A stretch of 64,000 nucleotides of DNA. It comes from Bacteroidales bacterium (GTDB lineage: Bacteria; Bacteroidota; Bacteroidia; Bacteroidales; F082). The translations under genes and the position numbers were made by a program. Position 1 is the stretch's first letter. Each line of letters starts with the position of its first letter. The stretch spans positions 41,943-105,942 of the forward strand of contig JAGBQJ010000019.1 of assembly GCA_017632935.1 (NCBI GenBank), written 5' to 3'. A model generated the notes under the pieces. The model saw only the letters and a list, made by a program, of their open reading frames with translations, did no database searches and was not told the origin of the DNA. Of this stretch, positions 52,886 to 60,492 are shown piece by piece.

Positions 52886-53490
52886 CTACAGCAAAAATCT
52901 TTGGACTGAGCCGTCACCGCCTGACCACCGACGGCGAGGGCGTCACCACCTTGGTGACGTTCAACGGCTGTCCTTTGCGCTGCAAATATTGTCTCAACAA
53001 GACCTCATGGGACATGGACAAAGGCCGTGACTATACGCCCGAGTCGCTCTATGAGGAAGTGAAAATTGACCAGTTGTATTTCTTGGCTACGCAAGGCGGC
53101 ATCACTTTTGGCGGGGGAGAGCCCCTATTGCAGGCAGCGTTCATCAAGGAGTTTCGTGCGCTTTGTGGTCCACAGTGGCAGCTTGTGGTGGAGACCAGCC
53201 TGCATGTGCCTTTTGAGACGGTCCAGGAGATGAATGCCGTCTTGGATGGCTATATTGTCGACATCAAGGACATGAATTCTGAGACGTATCTTGCCTACAC
53301 GGGGAAGGAAATCGGTTTGGCACTGAAGAATTTGGAATGGATTTTGCAGCATGGTGACCCGAAACGCGTCAAAGTGCGAGTTCCCCATATTCCAGAGTAC
53401 AACACGGACGAAAACGTGGAAAAAAGTGTGGAAAAACTTAGGGCAATGGGTGTGACAGACATTGAAGAGTTCACATATATTATAAGGTGA
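52882..53490 (+). CDS. Small radical SAM protein, glycyl-radical-activase-like
   Basis: A 202-residue protein. FNGCPLRCKYCLN holds the C-x3-C-x2-C motif that binds the [4Fe-4S] cluster (about residues 30-37); GGITFGGGEPLLQ is the glycine-rich SAM site; DGYIVDIKDM and KVRVPHIPEYNT follow, as in activases of glycyl radical enzymes (PFL-AE type). It has no extra ferredoxin or SPASM domain. No glycyl radical enzyme gene is in the window. It overlaps the upstream barrel gene by four bases and is followed six bases later by the first Cys-cluster gene. The target is therefore probably one of the neighbouring products, which is inference. Confidence 0.88.
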   Translation: MTTAKIFGLSRHRLTTDGEGVTTLVTFNGCPLRCKYCLNKTSWDMDKGRDYTPESLYEEVKIDQLYFLATQGGITFGGGEPLLQAAFIKEFRALCGPQWQLVVETSLHVPFETVQEMNAVLDGYIVDIKDMNSETYLAYTGKEIGLALKNLEWILQHGDPKRVKVRVPHIPEYNTDENVEKSVEKLRAMGVTDIEEFTYIIR

Positions 53491-53496
53491 TATACT

Positions 53497-54438
53497 ATGG
53501 CTAAAGGAAAACAAACCTGTAAAATCTTGAAAGAAATCCGCAAACAGATTGCGGAAGAGAACGATATTGAATTGGTCGTTTCTGAATGTACCTATCAGGG
53601 CGACTGCCTTGGCACTTGTCCGAAATGTGAGTCGGAAGTACGCTATCTGGAACGCGAGTTGGAAAAACGCCAGCGCTTGGGCAAGGCTGCTGTATTTGCC
53701 GGCATGTCGCTCGGTACTTTGGTTGCGGCTTCGGCTTGTGGGTCGACTAGTGACGTGGCCAAGTCGACTGCCAACTGCCCGAATGGCACCGAGATGACCG
53801 ACGACACCATCCATCGCCCGCTTGCCGGCGATGTGGTGGCCATAAAGCCTGAACGTCCACAGCCTGACACCCTCATCGAGGAGCCGCTGATGGGCATTGT
53901 GCGCATGTACCATGACATCTATAGCTTCGATTCGGAGTTTTATCAGAAATACTTGAAGGAGAAGTTCGTTTTTTCGGGGATGGAAGACATGTCTATTTTG
54001 AGCGGAAAAGTGGAGTACGAACATGTAGGCGAGAAAGGCAAGCTTTGCAGCAACATGGAAGAGCTGGCCGAAGAGGCTGTGGAATTCAAGGCACCATATT
54101 ACTATGGCGGTGAGAAGAAGTTCCGCGAAGCCCTTTTCGCTGGGTTGATAGGCGTTTTCGATGTCGAAAAGATCAGTGGTGACATGGTGGTGGAATTCTC
54201 CGTAGGCACGAAAGGCGAGATGAGCGAAGTGAATGTGGTGAAAGGTCTTGACAAGGTATTGGACGATGCCGTTTCTTCGGCTTTAACGAAGATGACCTGG
54301 GAGCCTGGTGACTATAAACTGAAAGATGAATCTTGGAGGCTGCCTTTCGAGTGCCGCTGTGCCAAAACGATTCATTTCCCGATAGAAGCCCCTTTGGAGC
54401 CGATGCTGGAAGGCTATGTTGAGCCTGTTAAGGAATAA
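53497..54438 (+). CDS. Cys-cluster leader protein with lipobox-like C81 and TonB-like C-domain
   Basis: A 313-residue protein. Residues 1-60 form a soluble leader, KGKQTCKILKEIRKQIAEEN and on, with cysteines at 8, 31, 37, 41 and 44; DCLGTCPKC is a C-x3-C-x2-C cluster. Residues 61-81 (GKAAVFAGMSLGTLVAASA, then C81-G) look like a lipoprotein signal peptide placed 60 residues inside the protein. After a linker with PLAGDVVAI comes a domain (about 195-305) with GGEKKFREALFAG...VVEFSVGTKGEMSEVNVVKGLD...MTWEPG, the TonB C-terminal fold. If C81 is lipidated, the cysteine leader would be cut off. It directly follows the radical SAM gene. Confidence 0.75.
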   Translation: MAKGKQTCKILKEIRKQIAEENDIELVVSECTYQGDCLGTCPKCESEVRYLERELEKRQRLGKAAVFAGMSLGTLVAASACGSTSDVAKSTANCPNGTEMTDDTIHRPLAGDVVAIKPERPQPDTLIEEPLMGIVRMYHDIYSFDSEFYQKYLKEKFVFSGMEDMSILSGKVEYEHVGEKGKLCSNMEELAEEAVEFKAPYYYGGEKKFREALFAGLIGVFDVEKISGDMVVEFSVGTKGEMSEVNVVKGLDKVLDDAVSSALTKMTWEPGDYKLKDESWRLPFECRCAKTIHFPIEAPLEPMLEGYVEPVKE

Positions 54439-54462
54439 GTAAAACACAATATACATATTACA

Positions 54463-54885
54463 ATGGCTAAAGGAAAACAAACTTGTAAGATCCTGAAGGA
54501 AATCCGCAAGCAGATCGCGGCGGAAAACGACATTGAACTGATTACCTCGGAATGCACCCACAAGGGTGACTGCGCGGGTACTTGCCCCAAGTGTGAGGCT
54601 GAGGTGCGTTATTTGGAGCGTGAATTAGAGAAGCGCCAGCGTCTCGGGAAGGCAGCTGTCTTTGCCGGAATGACGCTTGGAACGGCCATCACTGCGGCCT
54701 CTTGTGGTCCGTTGATTCAACCCACGGCGGGCATGCCCATGGATCCTCCTTATGACACCATTACTGATTCTACTCGCTGTGTCCATCTTCCCGAGGAGCC
54801 TCTCGCCGGCGATGTGGTAGCGATTGTGCCCGACAGCCTTGCCGCCGACACCGTCGCTCTTGACAGCGTTAGGGAAAAGAAATGA
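54463..54885 (+). CDS. Second Cys-cluster leader protein, short paralogue
   Basis: A 140-residue paralogue of the preceding protein. The first 74 residues are nearly identical (KGKQTCKILKEIRKQIAAEN..., CAGTCPKC, cysteines again at 8, 31, 37, 41, 44), and the lipobox-like cysteine is again residue 81 (TAASC-G). The linker motif PLAGDVVAI.P is kept as well, but the TonB-like domain is missing; the protein ends DSVREKK. The gene pair is a tandem duplication, with close DNA identity over the leader. 24 bp separate the two genes. Whether the short one is functional or a remnant cannot be told; the intact leader favours function. Confidence 0.72.
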   Translation: MAKGKQTCKILKEIRKQIAAENDIELITSECTHKGDCAGTCPKCEAEVRYLERELEKRQRLGKAAVFAGMTLGTAITAASCGPLIQPTAGMPMDPPYDTITDSTRCVHLPEEPLAGDVVAIVPDSLAADTVALDSVREKK

Positions 54886-54934
54886 TTTTTTAGTATCGAA
54901 AAAAGCCGTACCTTTGCGGCCGCAAAACGGACGG

Positions 54935-55029
54935 TCGCTTCGCGTCATTGCGAGGAGGAACGACGAAGCAATCCAGAGAAAGAACTTGTTTTCTGGACTG
55001 CTTCGTTCCTCGCAGTGACGCAAAGCGCG
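54935..55029. repeat. Dispersed GTCATTGCGAGG...GAAGCAATCC repeat, full copy
   Basis: A complete copy of the family: left arm CGTCATTGCGAGG..AACGACGAAGCAATCC and right arm (GGACTGCTTCGTTCCTCGCA then GTGACG) are inverted copies of about 30 bases around AGAGAAAGAACTTGTTTTCT. It lies between the second Cys-cluster gene and ftcD. The -7-like box TACCTTTG sits just before it (54909-54916). Confidence 0.85.
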
Positions 55030-55064
55030 TCATAAAACAATGAATTAATCTAAACATAACAATA

Positions 55065-56765
55065 ATGAAACAACTCATTGAATGCGTGCCGAATATCAGC
55101 GAAGGCCGCGATAAAAACATCATTGACCAAGTAACTGCCGAAATCGAGAAAGTGGAAGGCGTCAAGCTGCTGGACGTGGATCCTGGTATGACCACCAACC
55201 GCACTGTCATCACCTTCGTGGGTGAGCCCGAGCCCGTGTGCGAAGCCGCCTACCGCGTGGTGAAGAAAGCCGCCGAGCTCATCGACATGAGCCAGCACCA
55301 CGGCGCCCACCCGCGCCAAGGTGCCACCGACGTGTGCCCCCTCATCCCCGTGAGCAACATCACCATGGAAGAGGTGGTCGAGTATGCCCACAAGTTAGGC
55401 AAACGCCTCGGCGAAGAACTGAACATCCCGATCTACTGCTACGAAGAGGCCGCCTACATCAAGGAGCGCCGCAACCTCGCTTATTGCCGTACGGGTGAGT
55501 ACGAGAGCCTGGCTTCGCGCCTCGGCACCGAGCAGTGGAAGCCCGATTTTGGCCCTAACGAATGGAACGAACATGTGGCCCACACGGGTGCCACCCAAGT
55601 GGGTGCCCGCGACTTCCTCGTGGCCATCAACTATAACCTCAACACCACCTCGACGCGCCGCGCCAACGCCATCGCCTTCGATGTGCGCGAAAAGGGTCGC
55701 CCGATGCGCGAAGGCGGCAAGGTGACTGGCAAGCCGATGAAGGATGAGAACGGCAAACCGATTATGATTCCCGGCACGCTGAAAGCCACCAAGGCCATTG
55801 GCTGGTTCATCGAGGACTACGGCATCGCCCAGGTGTCGATGAACATCACCAACATCAGCGTTTCGCCGGTCCATGTCTGCTTCGAGGAGGTCTGCAACAA
55901 GGCCGCTGCCCGTGGCGTGCGTGTTACTGGTTGCGAAATTGTGGGTCTGGTGCCCAAGAAGGTGCTGATGGATGCTGGTAAGTTCTACCTGGCCAAGCAA
56001 CAACGCAGCCTCGGCGTGAGCGAAGAGGAAATCATGAAGATCGCCATCAAGTCGATGGGTCTTGATGATTTGAAGCCCTTCGACCCGAAGGAAAAGGTCA
56101 TCGAATACCTCATCGAAGACCACACGCAGAAGAAACTTGTAGACATGACCTGTACGGGCTTCGCTAACGAGACCGCCAGCGAAAGCCCCGCTCCCGGTGG
56201 TGGTTCTATCTCGGCCTATATGGGTGCCCTCGGTGCCTCTTTGGCCACGATGGTTGCCAACCTGTCGTCGCACAAGCCGGGTTGGGATGAGCGTTGGGAA
56301 GAGTTCTCCAACTGGGCCGTCAAGGGTCAAGCTATCAAGGATGAGTTGCTTGAACTTGTCGACGAAGACACCAACGCCTTCAATAAGATCATGGATGCCT
56401 TCGGCCTGCCGAAGAAGACCGACGAGGAGAAGGCCGCCCGCAGCGCAGCTATCCAAGAGGCCACCAAGTATGCCACCCAGGTGCCTTTCCGCACGATGAA
56501 GGTCGCTTTCAAGGCCTTTGAGGTCGTCCGCGCTATGGCCGAGACAGGCAATCCGAACTCCATCACCGACGCTGGCGTGGGTGCTTTGTGCGCTCGTTCG
56601 GCTGTCATGGGTGCCCATTTGAACGTGAAAATCAACGCTTCATCGCTCAAAGACGAGGCTTTCAAGGCTGAAATTCTGAAGGAAGCCGCTGAAATCGAAG
56701 CTGCCGCTTTGACGCAAGAGGCTGAAATTCTGCAAATTGTGAACAGAGTTATCCAAGGAGAATAA
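55065..56765 (+). CDS. ftcD: Glutamate formimidoyltransferase / formimidotetrahydrofolate cyclodeaminase
   Basis: A 566-residue fusion enzyme. The N-terminal transferase (about 1-330) begins IECVPNISEGRDK and has the catalytic histidine region SQHHGAHPRQGATDVCP; it moves the formimino group from formimino-glutamate to tetrahydrofolate. The C-terminal cyclodeaminase (about 355-566, SPAPGGGSISAYMGALGASL) then releases ammonia and leaves methenyl-tetrahydrofolate. It uses the product of HutI (48683), so the two are parts of one histidine route although separated by five envelope genes. Confidence 0.95.
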   Translation: MKQLIECVPNISEGRDKNIIDQVTAEIEKVEGVKLLDVDPGMTTNRTVITFVGEPEPVCEAAYRVVKKAAELIDMSQHHGAHPRQGATDVCPLIPVSNITMEEVVEYAHKLGKRLGEELNIPIYCYEEAAYIKERRNLAYCRTGEYESLASRLGTEQWKPDFGPNEWNEHVAHTGATQVGARDFLVAINYNLNTTSTRRANAIAFDVREKGRPMREGGKVTGKPMKDENGKPIMIPGTLKATKAIGWFIEDYGIAQVSMNITNISVSPVHVCFEEVCNKAAARGVRVTGCEIVGLVPKKVLMDAGKFYLAKQQRSLGVSEEEIMKIAIKSMGLDDLKPFDPKEKVIEYLIEDHTQKKLVDMTCTGFANETASESPAPGGGSISAYMGALGASLATMVANLSSHKPGWDERWEEFSNWAVKGQAIKDELLELVDEDTNAFNKIMDAFGLPKKTDEEKAARSAAIQEATKYATQVPFRTMKVAFKAFEVVRAMAETGNPNSITDAGVGALCARSAVMGAHLNVKINASSLKDEAFKAEILKEAAEIEAAALTQEAEILQIVNRVIQGE

Positions 56766-56780
56766 AATTTTGAAAAAACG

Positions 56781-56811
56781 GTTGCGGGTATCTGAAAAAG
56801 TTGTACTTTTG
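56781..56811 (+). promoter_or_regulatory. Promoter of rpmG
   Basis: TTG (56782-56784), exactly 19 bases, TACTTTTG (56804-56811): a near-ideal Bacteroidota vegetative promoter 30 bp before the rpmG start codon. Confidence 0.85.
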
Positions 56812-56840
56812 CAGCCACATTTTTGAAAGGAAGATAAGCT

Positions 56841-57029
56841 ATGTCAAAGAAACAGAAAGACGCACGCGTGAAGGTCATTCTCGAATGCACCGAGCACAAG
56901 GCTAGCGGTATGCCTGGCACTTCGAGATACTACACCATGAAGAACAAGAAGAACACTCCCGACCGTCTGGAGTTGATGAAGTATAACCCGATTCTCAAAA
57001 AGATGACCCTCCACAAGGAGATTAAATAA
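56841..57029 (+). CDS. rpmG: 50S ribosomal protein L33
   Basis: A 62-residue ribosomal protein. The motif [20 protein letters not shown] and [21 protein letters not shown] are the L33 hallmarks. The zinc-binding cysteines of the other L33 type are missing, as usual in this group. In most Bacteroidota rpmB precedes it; here its promoter lies directly upstream and rpmB is elsewhere. The DUF4295 gene follows after nine bases. Confidence 0.96.
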   Translation: MSKKQKDARVKVILECTEHKASGMPGTSRYYTMKNKKNTPDRLELMKYNPILKKMTLHKEIK

Positions 57030-57038
57030 TTAAGAGTT

Positions 57039-57191
57039 ATGGCAAAGAAAGCTGTTGCTACCCTTCGTAGCTTAGACAAGACCTTTAGCAAGATCATCAG
57101 AATGAAGCGTTCTGAGAAGACCGGTGCCTACTATTTCGAGGAGATCGTCGTTCCTGCCGACAAGGTGCAGGAGTACCTTGCTAAGAGATAA
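57039..57191 (+). CDS. DUF4295 family protein
   Basis: A 50-residue basic protein, MAKKAVATLRSLDKTFSKII followed by RMKRSEKTGAYYFEEI..., ending in VQEYLAKR. DUF4295 proteins are encoded right after L33 (or L28-L33) in nearly all Bacteroidota and were suggested to belong to the ribosome; this position agrees. It is followed by a terminator at 57214. Confidence 0.93.
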   Translation: MAKKAVATLRSLDKTFSKIIRMKRSEKTGAYYFEEIVVPADKVQEYLAKR

Positions 57192-57213
57192 TTTGCGTTA
57201 ACCGCAGAACAAC

Positions 57214-57248
57214 AGAGCTTTTCCATGACTTTATGGAAGAGCTTTTTT
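57214..57248 (+). terminator. Terminator of rpmG-DUF4295
   Basis: AGCTTTTCCAT pairs with ATGGAAGAGCT (one mismatch) and is followed by six T. Confidence 0.85.
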
Positions 57249-57259
57249 GTGTTTAATCT

Positions 57260-57335
57260 GACACGAGACTATTTGACACGAGACACGGGACCAATAGTCT
57301 CGCGTCTCGCGTCCCGAAGTCCCGCGTCAAAAAAA
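57260..57335. repeat. GACACGAGAC repeat, copy 2
   Basis: ACACGAGAC occurs twice at the left; CTCGCGTCTCGCGTCCCG, AAGTCCCGCGTCAAAA at the right can pair with it. The element ends 8 bp before the ftsY start codon. Confidence 0.8.
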
Positions 57336-57343
57336 AGACAATC

Positions 57344-58300
57344 ATGGGCCTATTCTCATTTCTAACCCGTAAAAAAGAACAAAAGGAAGACCTCGACAAA
57401 GGGCTTGAAAAGACCAAGACCAGCGTCTTCTCCCGTATCTCCAAAGCCATCATCGGCAAGTCGACCGTCGATGACGAGGTGCTCGACAACCTAGAGGAAA
57501 TCCTCATCACCTCCGATGTGGGCGTCGAGACCACTTTGAAGATTATCGACCGCATACAGTCGCGTGTGGCCCGCGACAAATACGTAGGTACCGGAGAACT
57601 CAATACTATATTAAAGGAGGAGATCATGGGCCTGCTGCAAGAAAACGAGTCGGGTGACGGCACCACCTTCGACATTCCTGCCGACAAGAAGCCGTATGTC
57701 ATTATGGTCGTCGGCGTGAATGGTGTGGGCAAGACCACCACCATCGGCAAGTTGGCCTACAACTTCAAGAATGCGGGCAAGAAGGTCGTGCTCGGTGCTT
57801 CCGACACCTTCCGTGCCGCTGCCGTCAGCCAGCTCCAGATTTGGGCCGATAGGGTAGGCGTGCCTTGCGTTCAACAAGGTCAGGGTGCCGACCCCGCTTC
57901 CGTGGCTTTCGACACGGTGAAGTCGGCAGTAGCCCAGGATGCCGACGTGGTCATTATCGACACGGCTGGGCGTTTGCACAATAAGGTCAACCTCATGCGT
58001 GAGCTGACCAAGATCAAGACCGTCATGCAGAAGGTCATCCCCGACGCACCGCATGAGATCCTGCTCGTGTTGGATGCCTCCACAGGCCAAAACGCCATCG
58101 AGCAGGCCAAGCAGTTCACCGCTGCCACCGAAGTCAACGCCCTTGCACTGACCAAATTGGACGGCACCGCCAAAGGCGGCGTGGTCATCGGTATTTCCGA
58201 CCAGTTTAAGATCCCGGTCAAGTACATTGGCGTCGGCGAAGGCATCGACCATCTGCAGGTCTTCGACCGCAAAGCCTTTGTGGATTCGTTGTTTGAGTAA
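57344..58300 (+). CDS. ftsY: Signal recognition particle receptor FtsY
   Basis: A 318-residue GTPase that docks Ffh-ribosome complexes at the inner membrane. After a short charged N-terminus (MGLFSFLTRKKEQKEDLDKG) come the N domain and the NG GTPase: GVNGVGKTTTIGKLA (about 123), ASDTFRAAAVSQL, DTAGRLHNK and LTKLDGTAKGG. It lacks the long acidic A domain of the E. coli protein, as usual in this phylum. Its partner Ffh is at 9337. The start codon lies directly after a repeat element, and another repeat separates it from rimO. Confidence 0.97.
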   Translation: MGLFSFLTRKKEQKEDLDKGLEKTKTSVFSRISKAIIGKSTVDDEVLDNLEEILITSDVGVETTLKIIDRIQSRVARDKYVGTGELNTILKEEIMGLLQENESGDGTTFDIPADKKPYVIMVVGVNGVGKTTTIGKLAYNFKNAGKKVVLGASDTFRAAAVSQLQIWADRVGVPCVQQGQGADPASVAFDTVKSAVAQDADVVIIDTAGRLHNKVNLMRELTKIKTVMQKVIPDAPHEILLVLDASTGQNAIEQAKQFTAATEVNALALTKLDGTAKGGVVIGISDQFKIPVKYIGVGEGIDHLQVFDRKAFVDSLFE

Positions 58301-58305
58301 TTCTT

Positions 58306-58385
58306 TTGACACGAGACGCGAGACTGCGAGACACGAGACTGACTAAACGTCCCGTGTCCCGTGTCCCGAAGTCCCGTGTCAAAAT
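58306..58385. repeat. GACACGAGAC repeat, copy 3
   Basis: GACACGAGACGCGAGACTGC at the left, CCCGTGTCCCGTGTCCCG and AAGTCCCGTGTCAAAA at the right. It starts 5 bp after the ftsY stop codon and ends 5 bp before the rimO start codon. Confidence 0.85.
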
Positions 58386-58390
58386 AATAC

Positions 58391-59683
58391 ATGAAGAAGC
58401 CTACCCTAAATATCATCACCCTCGGTTGCTCCAAGAACAAAGTCGACTCGGAGCATCTGGCCGCTTTGTTGGAGCACCGTTATGTAATCCGTCACGACTC
58501 GGATAAGAAGTCGGACGTGGTCATCATCAACACCTGCGGCTTTATCGGTGATGCCCAGGAAGAATCCATCGATACTATTTTGGAATATGCCGAGCTGCGC
58601 AAGCAGGGCAAGATCAGCAAGCTGTACGTCACGGGATGTCTCTCTCAGCGTTTCCGCAAAGAGCTGCAGGAGGAAATCCACGAGGTGGATGGCTTTTATG
58701 GTGTGGAGAGCGTTAATCTTATTGCCGCCGACTTGCTGAAAGAAGAGGTGCAGCCCGACTATTGCAGTCGCCGCGTGCTTTCCACTCCTAATCATTACGC
58801 TTATCTGAAAATCTCCGAAGGCTGCAACCGCCGTTGCGCCTTCTGTGCCATTCCGCTCATCCGTGGTGGCCATGTCTCCGTGCCGATGGACAACCTCATC
58901 GAAGAGGCACGAGGCCTGGCCAAGCAAGGCGTGAAAGAGCTCATCCTCATTGCTCAGGACTTGACTTATTACGGCCACGACATTGACGGCCAGTCGCACA
59001 TCGTGGAGCTGGTGAAAGCCCTCTGCGACATTGACGGCTTCGAGTGGATCCGCCTGCATTATGGCTATCCGCTCGGTTTTCCCGACGATTTGCTCGACCT
59101 TATGCGCGAGAATCCCAAGATCTGCCATTACATCGACCTTCCTTTGCAGCACATCAGCACCCATATCCTGAAGGACATGCGCCGTGGCGTGGACCGCGAG
59201 CAGACCATTGGTTTTGTGGAGAATGTGCGTAAACATGTGCCTGATATTGCATTCCGCACCACTTTTATCGTAGGTTTCCCTGGCGAGACCGAGGCCGACT
59301 TCGAGGAGCTCTGCCAGTTTATCAAAGACATGCGTTTCGAGAGGGCTGGAGTGTTCGCTTTTTCGCCCGAGCAAGGCACGGCAGCATACGAGATGAAGGA
59401 CGACGTTCCCGACGAGGTGAAGCAAGAAAGGGTGGACACGCTGATGGCCATCCAGCAGAACATCTCTTTGGAGATCAACGCGCAGCGTGTGGGCAAGACC
59501 GAGAAGGTGCTCATCGACCGCCTCGAAGGCGACTATTACGTCGGCCGCACGCAGTACGACTCTCCCGAAGTCGACGACGAGATTCTCGTTTCAGCCGAAA
59601 AGGAATTGCGAATCGGCGAGTTCTATCAAGTCAAAATCACCCAAGCGGATTATTTTGATTGTTACGGTGAAATAGTAAAATGA
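58391..59683 (+). CDS. rimO: Ribosomal protein uS12 methylthiotransferase
   Basis: A 430-residue radical SAM enzyme that adds a methylthio group to Asp89 of ribosomal protein S12. Three N-terminal cysteines of the second iron-sulphur cluster are in TLGCSKNKVDSE, INTCGFI and VTGCLSQR. The radical SAM motif is EGCNRRCAFCAIP (about residue 143). PLQHIS and the C-terminal TRAM domain (about 365-430, RVGKTEKVLIDRLEGD) are present. It starts after a GACACGAGAC repeat and is followed six bases on by yraN. Confidence 0.96.
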   Translation: MKKPTLNIITLGCSKNKVDSEHLAALLEHRYVIRHDSDKKSDVVIINTCGFIGDAQEESIDTILEYAELRKQGKISKLYVTGCLSQRFRKELQEEIHEVDGFYGVESVNLIAADLLKEEVQPDYCSRRVLSTPNHYAYLKISEGCNRRCAFCAIPLIRGGHVSVPMDNLIEEARGLAKQGVKELILIAQDLTYYGHDIDGQSHIVELVKALCDIDGFEWIRLHYGYPLGFPDDLLDLMRENPKICHYIDLPLQHISTHILKDMRRGVDREQTIGFVENVRKHVPDIAFRTTFIVGFPGETEADFEELCQFIKDMRFERAGVFAFSPEQGTAAYEMKDDVPDEVKQERVDTLMAIQQNISLEINAQRVGKTEKVLIDRLEGDYYVGRTQYDSPEVDDEILVSAEKELRIGEFYQVKITQADYFDCYGEIVK

Positions 59684-59689
59684 TGTATT

Positions 59690-60046
59690 ATGGCTGAACA
59701 CAATGATTTAGGAAAGCTCGGCGAGGAAATCGCGGTCAAGTATCTGACCGACAAGGGCTATGAGATTCTGGAGCGGAATTGGCACAATGTCCACAAGGAG
59801 GTTGACATCATCGCCAAGGATGGCAGTTTTTTGGTCATCGTGGAGGTGAAAACCCGCCAGACCAATGCCTACGGCGAGCCAGACATCGCCGTGACGCGCC
59901 AGAAACAGCGGATGCTTATCGCGGCGGCTAATGCCTACCTCTTCCGAAACAAACTGGATTTAGAGACCCGTTTTGACATCATTTCCATCGTTTTCAATAA
60001 CGGCGAGCCCGTCATTGACCACATCAAGGACGCTTTTTTGCCTTAG
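59690..60046 (+). CDS. yraN: YraN/UPF0102 family protein
   Basis: A 118-residue protein with a Holliday-junction-resolvase-like nuclease fold: LGKLGEEIAVKYLTDKGYEI at the start, EVDIIAKDGSFLVIVEVKTR as the core (D and E-x-K residues), then VTRQKQRMLIAAANAYL. The family is widely conserved and often next to ribosome or cell-wall genes; its substrate is uncertain. It is the last gene of the rimO operon. Confidence 0.93.
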   Translation: MAEHNDLGKLGEEIAVKYLTDKGYEILERNWHNVHKEVDIIAKDGSFLVIVEVKTRQTNAYGEPDIAVTRQKQRMLIAAANAYLFRNKLDLETRFDIISIVFNNGEPVIDHIKDAFLP

Positions 60047-60111
60047 GGGCTTCCCCGCCATGTCGGCCGTGGCCCGCGCGCCCGAATACCCCATATCTTT
60101 TTTCCGTGAGA

Positions 60112-60161
60112 CCCATATCTAAACTTTTTTACACCCATATCAGAAAAAGTTTAGATATGGG
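60112..60161 (+). terminator. Long inverted repeat after yraN
   Basis: CCCATATCTAAACTTTTT (60112-60129) and AAAAAGTTTAGATATGGG (60144-60161) are perfect inverted copies of 18 bases. CCCATATC also occurs in the loop and at 60090, so the block looks like a small repeat cluster. It probably ends the rimO-yraN transcript. Confidence 0.7.
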
Positions 60162-60492
60162 TATAAACTTTTTCAGGGGTGGGTGTGGAGCCGTGAAAGG
60201 GTCGAGTCCGGCAGCCATGTCATGCCGGCGGTGGCAAGCGCGAGGGCGGGCATCTATGGCTGTGACTTTTTTTGCTATCAGCCATAAGTTTTTTATCCAT
60301 TTCATCCATTTTTCTCCTGAATTATCCATTTTGGATACAATATCTATATCCGATTTGGATAATTAAAGCATTGATAATCAATCAATTAGTCTGTATATTC
60401 GGATTATTGTTGTGTTTTTGCAGCATTATAAAACTCTCAACAGAGATGTTCTTTCTAAATGGTGAAATCAAAAACTATAAAAACAAACAACT
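60162..60492. other. Gene-free stretch with hairpins and two operator-like palindromes
   Basis: ATGGCTG...CAGCCAT forms a hairpin at about 60255-60284. TATCCATTTTGGATA (60323-60337) and TATCCGATTTGGATA (60347-60361) are palindromes of one type, found once more at 62701-62717. No coding frame is supported. Confidence 0.6.

Noticed and set aside
55395-56618. Long minus-strand open frame opposite ftcD
   Set aside because: Antisense to a complete bifunctional enzyme; no domain in the product.
58406-59425. Long minus-strand open frame opposite rimO
   Set aside because: Antisense to a complete radical SAM gene.
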